This document shows, in pieces, positions 38,618 to 41,906 of a stretch of DNA of 41,906 nt. Below the pieces are notes generated by a model. The model ran no database searches. It had not been told where the DNA came from and saw nothing but the letters and a program-made list of their open reading frames with translations. A program made the translations under genes and the position numbers. The stretch covers positions 1 through 41,906 of the forward strand of contig CAISPV010000048.1 of NCBI GenBank assembly GCA_903887485.1. The letters run 5' to 3'. This DNA comes from an uncultured Desulfobulbaceae bacterium. Its GTDB lineage: Bacteria; Desulfobacterota; Desulfobulbia; Desulfobulbales; Desulfocapsaceae. Every line of letters begins with the position of its first letter. Position 1 is the stretch's first letter.

Positions 38618-39892
38618 TCAGTGCACTGAACAGGAGATACACGGGTCATAAGCCCGCACCAGCATCTCCGCCAACAGCTCAATCTCTTTGTCGCTTTTGC
38701 CCTGCCCCACACAGAACACGGCAAGCGCCTCAATATCATGACGGATATTGGCATGATTCTGGCTGGTAGGGATCACACAATCAGCCTTGACAATCCTGCC
38801 CGCGGCGTCAAGATGCAGGCAGTGATAGAGGATTCCCCGGGGAACCTCCACTGCCGCCACTCCGATCCCTGCCCTGACCGCAACCACCTGCCGTGGATCC
38901 TGCCAGGGCTCGGCCAGCAGATCATCAATCAACTGCATTGACTCCAGCACGACCTGCACACATTCCACCAGTTGGGCCATCACATTCATAAAGGGATTAT
39001 GAGTCACCGGCACAAGCCCAACCTCCTCGGCAATAGCCCTGGCCTCCGGCAGCAGACCTGCGAAGTTATTATTGATCCGGGCCAGGGCGCCAACGGCCAG
39101 AGATTTTCGCGACAGGCGGCTCAGTTTTGAGGTAGACCACTCCGCCATATACTCATTGGTCATGGCCGCATATTCCTGCTCCTGTTTCACCACCCCGTCT
39201 GTGGAGATGAGATCGCCGCCAATAAAGGGATAATCCCCCTTACCCTGCAGGGATACGAACTCGGTCTCCCGCTGGAAATCAGGGATGGAAAAAGACCTGA
39301 ACAGCTCAACACTGACCCCAAGATCAACAAGAGATGCCTGCAGGCGCTGCCGGAACTGGCCCAGCCGATACCGGTCCGGCAACATGGTAAAACCACCGAC
39401 CACGGTGCGGGTAGGGTGCAGCCTGCGCCCCCCCACCTCGTCACAGATATCATTGGCCAGAAGCTTGAGGCGGAGGGCCTGCTGCACCACCGCTGGATGA
39501 CTCTGGGTCAGGGGCAGGACGCTGCCGACTCCCAGATAATCAGGGGCCGCCAGAAAATAGATATGAAGGATATGGCTCTGCAGAGTCTCCATGTGTTTGA
39601 GCAGCAACCGCAACCGACTGGTCTGCACAGTGGGCGTAATCCCGAAACCGTTTTCCACGGCCCGGATCGAGGCCAAGGTATGACCAATGGAGCAGATCCC
39701 GCAGATCCGCCCGCAGAGATAGGGCGCATTCTCAAAATGTTTCCCCACCAGGATGGCCTCAAAAAAACGCGGGGTCTCCACCACCTCCCAGCGGGCCTCC
39801 TGTACCTGCCCGTCCTGAATGACTATGCGAATGTTTCCATGCCCTTCCACCCTGGTCAGGTGTTTGATATCGATATCACAGGAGATCTTCAT
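38618..39892 (-). CDS. [NiFe] hydrogenase large subunit (group 3-like)
   Basis: Holds the NiFe active site. The N-terminal ligand motif is RICGICSIGHT (C64, C67, H71). The C-terminal motif is DPCISCSVH (C418, C421, H424). The protein stops at that His, so there is no C-terminal extension for a maturation protease to remove. All four ligand positions are Cys. It is 424 residues long. The ATG at 39892 follows GGAGGAACC and overlaps the small-subunit stop (ATGA). Together with the FAD subunit this fits a cytosolic group 3b-type enzyme linked to NAD(P); 3c (Mvh) is the alternative. Confidence 0.94.
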   Translation of the reverse strand: MKISCDIDIKHLTRVEGHGNIRIVIQDGQVQEARWEVVETPRFFEAILVGKHFENAPYLCGRICGICSIGHTLASIRAVENGFGITPTVQTSRLRLLLKHMETLQSHILHIYFLAAPDYLGVGSVLPLTQSHPAVVQQALRLKLLANDICDEVGGRRLHPTRTVVGGFTMLPDRYRLGQFRQRLQASLVDLGVSVELFRSFSIPDFQRETEFVSLQGKGDYPFIGGDLISTDGVVKQEQEYAAMTNEYMAEWSTSKLSRLSRKSLAVGALARINNNFAGLLPEARAIAEEVGLVPVTHNPFMNVMAQLVECVQVVLESMQLIDDLLAEPWQDPRQVVAVRAGIGVAAVEVPRGILYHCLHLDAAGRIVKADCVIPTSQNHANIRHDIEALAVFCVGQGKSDKEIELLAEMLVRAYDPCISCSVH

Positions 39893-40689
39893 TTTGGTTC
39901 CTCCTTCTTGGCCCTGATATCAGCAACAAAGCCGGCAAAGCCGCCAAAACACTCAAGCCGATCGATCATCCGCTCCTGGGAGATCCCCCTTTCCGCCATA
40001 ATGATCTGCAACCGAGCAAGATTGGCCTCGGGCGCCGGCCCGCGGCAGCCCCAGCAGCCCAGGCGGTTGGAAGGGCACCAGGCATCGCAGCCGGCCCGTG
40101 TCACCGGGCCAAGACAGGGCTCGCCCAGATCAAAGAGACAAATATTCTCTCGGGCCTTGCACTCCATGCACACCGGGTATTGAGGATGACGGATCTCCTC
40201 ACCCAGGACCAGAGCGGTGACAATCCGTTCCACCTCTTCCTTCTTGATCGGACAGCCATAGATCTCGAGATCCACCTTAATGACTGCGGAAAGAGGTTTT
40301 ACCTCCTGAGTCTCGATGGGAAAGGAGCCATAGACCTCTTTCTTCACCCACTCCAGATCGTTGAAACGATTTTTCAACTGGTTGACCCCGCCAAAGCAGG
40401 CACAACTGCCAAGCGCCACCACAACCCTGGCCTGCCTGCGGATGTGCTTAAGCCGTTCTTCCTCATCAGCCCGGGTCACGGAGCCCTCGACAAAGGCGAT
40501 CTCATAATCATCTCCCGCCTCCTTCATCCCCTCCCGAAAACGGACAATCTCGACCAGGGAGAGAAAATCAAGCAGGGTCGCCTCGTTATTGAGCAGTTGC
40601 AACTGGCATCCCTCACAGGAACTCAACTCAAAAAATCCCACCTTGGGCCTGGCCACCGGGACCCCCAGAAATGTCTTGTTCATCGTCAT
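39889..40689 (-). CDS. [NiFe] hydrogenase small subunit (group 3-like)
   Basis: Iron-sulfur subunit passing electrons from the NiFe site. The proximal cluster motif ELSSCEGCQLQ lies near the N-terminus (C25, C28), with further ligands in GSCACFGG and YGCPIKK. A Cys-rich C-terminal region (CMECKARENIC, CLGPVTRAGCDAWC, LGCWGC) supplies additional [4Fe-4S] clusters. There is no export signal, so the enzyme is cytosolic. I chose ATG 40689 (266 residues), preceded by AGGTG, over a GTG at 40698. Confidence 0.93.
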   Translation of the reverse strand: MTMNKTFLGVPVARPKVGFFELSSCEGCQLQLLNNEATLLDFLSLVEIVRFREGMKEAGDDYEIAFVEGSVTRADEEERLKHIRRQARVVVALGSCACFGGVNQLKNRFNDLEWVKKEVYGSFPIETQEVKPLSAVIKVDLEIYGCPIKKEEVERIVTALVLGEEIRHPQYPVCMECKARENICLFDLGEPCLGPVTRAGCDAWCPSNRLGCWGCRGPAPEANLARLQIIMAERGISQERMIDRLECFGGFAGFVADIRAKKEEPK

Positions 40690-40756
40690 TTCAGACACCT
40701 GTTCGAAAATAATTTAACAGCGTTGTCAATAAAAGACCTGTTGTAATCCGCCAGAG

Positions 40757-40864
40757 GCCTCTCCCAGAAACCGCCGGAAGAGACTGGCTGTTTCTGGGAA
40801 GAGGCATAAGGTGCCGTAAGCTCAAAGAGCAAAAAAAAGCCCTTGCTCTTTGAGCAACGGCACC
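40757..40864 (-). promoter_or_regulatory. Two large hairpins between hydrogenase FAD and small subunit genes, possible attenuator
   Basis: GCCTCTCCCAGAAAC (40757-40771) pairs with 40790-40805 apart from one bulge. CTCAAAGAGCAA (40821-40832) pairs with 40843-40854, extended by GGTGCCGT (40810-40817) with ACGGCACC (40857-40864), right up to the stop of the upstream gene. On the minus transcript TTGCTC-AAA-GAGCAA can alternatively form a short hairpin ahead of eight U, a terminator-like shape that excludes the long stem. Confidence 0.5.
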
Positions 40865-41745
40865 TAAATAGCCTCCTTCAGATTCAGCACCGACCAGTAA
40901 TCAAAGACCGGGCCATCAAGACAGGTATAGGTGGAGCCGATATTACAACGGCAACACTTGCCCCGGCCGCAGTGCATGCGCCGCTCCAGAGAGACAAAGA
41001 TCTTCTCCACCGGCAGCCCGGCCTGGGTCAACAGGTCACAGACAAAAGGAAACATGACCGGTGGGCCACAGACAATGGCGCTGGTTCGCTCCCGAAAACG
41101 ATCAGGGGCACTGCCGGCAATACGCTGTTTCAGGATCTCGGTGATCAACCCCACCGGCCCCTGCCAGCCTGATTCCGTCTGATCAACGATGATGTCGAGC
41201 CCCACATCAAACTGCCGCCACATAGCGTACTCATAGCCAAAAAGCAACTCAGAAGGCCGACGCGCCCCATAGATGATATCCACCTGACCATAACGACTCC
41301 GTTTTTCCAGCACCGCCAGAATGGGAGAGCGCAGCGGCGCAATCCCCAGGCCGCCGGCAATAAGGAGGATATCCTCACCCTCCATCTTCTCCACCGGAAA
41401 ATGGGTGCCAAAGGGGCCGCTGATCCCGACTCTCGTTCCCCGTTCCACCCGATCCAAAAACCTGGTCATATTACCGACAGCCCGAATGCACAGTTCAAGA
41501 TCACCATGGCGGACAGGAGATGAGGAGATGGAGAAAGGAGCCTCGCCTATACCCGGCAGTTCCAGCATGACAAACTGCCCCGGCCTGAAGATAAACTGTT
41601 CTCGTTCCACTGGGTCAACAAGTTGGATCTGGTAAAGCTTTTCCATCCTGGTCAAGGGATAGACATTGGTGATCTCAGCCTTGTAGGAGTACTCAAACTG
41701 CTCGCCGGTAACAGGCTGGATAAACTCAAGTTCCGTCTTCATCAT
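40864..41745 (-). CDS. Hydrogenase FAD/NAD(P)-binding subunit with 2Fe-2S cluster (HydG/DHODH-B family)
   Basis: Diaphorase-type subunit that hands electrons between the hydrogenase clusters and NAD(P). The FAD-binding barrel shows RPGQFVMLELPG and FSISSSP (about 54-77). The NAD(P) domain shows ILLIAGGLGIAPLRSPI (126-142) and CGPPVMFPFVCDLL. The C-terminal [2Fe-2S] ligands are C259, C264, C267 and C275. It is 293 residues long and has AGGAGT before the ATG at 41745. It is the first gene of the operon. The usual group 3b 4Fe-4S beta subunit gene is not beside it, since the next gene (41847) is divergent. Confidence 0.92.
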   Translation of the reverse strand: MMKTELEFIQPVTGEQFEYSYKAEITNVYPLTRMEKLYQIQLVDPVEREQFIFRPGQFVMLELPGIGEAPFSISSSPVRHGDLELCIRAVGNMTRFLDRVERGTRVGISGPFGTHFPVEKMEGEDILLIAGGLGIAPLRSPILAVLEKRSRYGQVDIIYGARRPSELLFGYEYAMWRQFDVGLDIIVDQTESGWQGPVGLITEILKQRIAGSAPDRFRERTSAIVCGPPVMFPFVCDLLTQAGLPVEKIFVSLERRMHCGRGKCCRCNIGSTYTCLDGPVFDYWSVLNLKEAI

Positions 41746-41846
41746 TTTACTCCTGATGGTCTAATAAAAAGGCTCTGTTCCCGTTAAGTGTTGAAAAATA
41801 AGCAATGGTTCTTATCTTTTTGATATATCACAAGAAGGAGGGAACC

Positions 41847-41906
41847 ATGGAGAACGAGTCCTTTTCTAAATTGTTAGTTCAAATCACCGAGATGGATCAT
41901 CGGCAA
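41847..41906 (+). CDS. Unknown protein, N-terminal 20 codons only
   Basis: An ATG at 41847 preceded by AAGGAGGG opens a frame reading MENESFSKLL to the window edge. It is divergent from the hydrogenase operon. Too little is visible for a functional call. Confidence 0.6.
   Translation, partial: MENESFSKLLVQITEMDHRQ

Noticed and set aside
38618-38620. UGA at the end of the hydrogenase large subunit as a Sec codon
   Set aside because: Both C-terminal ligand cysteines are already encoded, and the UGA follows the final His of the family motif.
39416-40183. 255-codon plus-strand frame
   Set aside because: It is antisense to both hydrogenase subunits, which carry intact metal-ligand motifs.

Overview
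The window looks like chromosomal DNA of an anaerobic, respiratory Desulfobacterota-type bacterium, possibly of the Desulfobulbia group. This placement is inferred from gene content, not from a phylogenetic marker. Supporting features are large multiheme c-type cytochromes, an F-type ATP synthase operon with two b-type subunits and no a or c subunit, a cytosolic [NiFe] hydrogenase with a diaphorase-type subunit, an acetate uptake and activation module, and -24/-12 (sigma-54-like) promoters.

Region 1 (1-8.6 kb, all minus strand) is a cytochrome and signalling block. In transcription order it holds an octaheme HAO-like cytochrome behind a good sigma-54 promoter, a parvulin-type peptidyl-prolyl isomerase, a NarL-type response regulator, a NarX/DesK-type histidine kinase, and a very large multiheme cytochrome that runs off the left edge. 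That last gene is the most interesting object here. Its frame stays open from the start at 3190 to the window edge except for one UGA at 2848-2846. The UGA is followed at 16 nt by a GC-rich hairpin with an AGUU loop. This is what a selenocysteine codon with a bacterial SECIS element looks like, so I annotate one selenoprotein of more than 1060 residues with at least nine CXXCH haems, not a 114-residue fragment plus a gap.

Region 2 (8.6-10.7 kb) holds a relic of a transposase C-terminus and a GltD/NfnB-like NADPH oxidoreductase. Region 3 (10.7-17.0 kb) is the ATP synthase operon atpF'-atpF-atpH-atpA-atpG-atpD-atpC, with a sigma-70-like promoter, a terminator, and an unusually structured gap between atpD and atpC. 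Region 4 (17.1-20.4 kb) carries alaS and an isochorismatase-family hydrolase.

Region 5 (20.5-29.4 kb, minus) is an acetate module: an ActP-like symporter with a DUF485 partner, ilvC, a DnaQ-like exonuclease, a cNMP/CBS/DUF294 nucleotidyltransferase-like protein, and acs. Region 6 (29.9-38.6 kb, plus) is a TolC/adaptor/RND tripartite efflux operon, followed by the rRNA methyltransferase RlmKL and a small DUF2892 membrane protein. Region 7 (38.6-41.9 kb, minus) is a hydrogenase operon (FAD/NAD(P) plus 2Fe-2S subunit, small subunit, large subunit) with two large hairpins between its first two genes. A divergent gene starts at the right edge.

Together the genes describe an organism that takes up and activates acetate, handles hydrogen in the cytosol, makes ATP with a split-operon F1Fo enzyme, and invests in periplasmic or extracellular cytochrome chemistry under sigma-54-type control.
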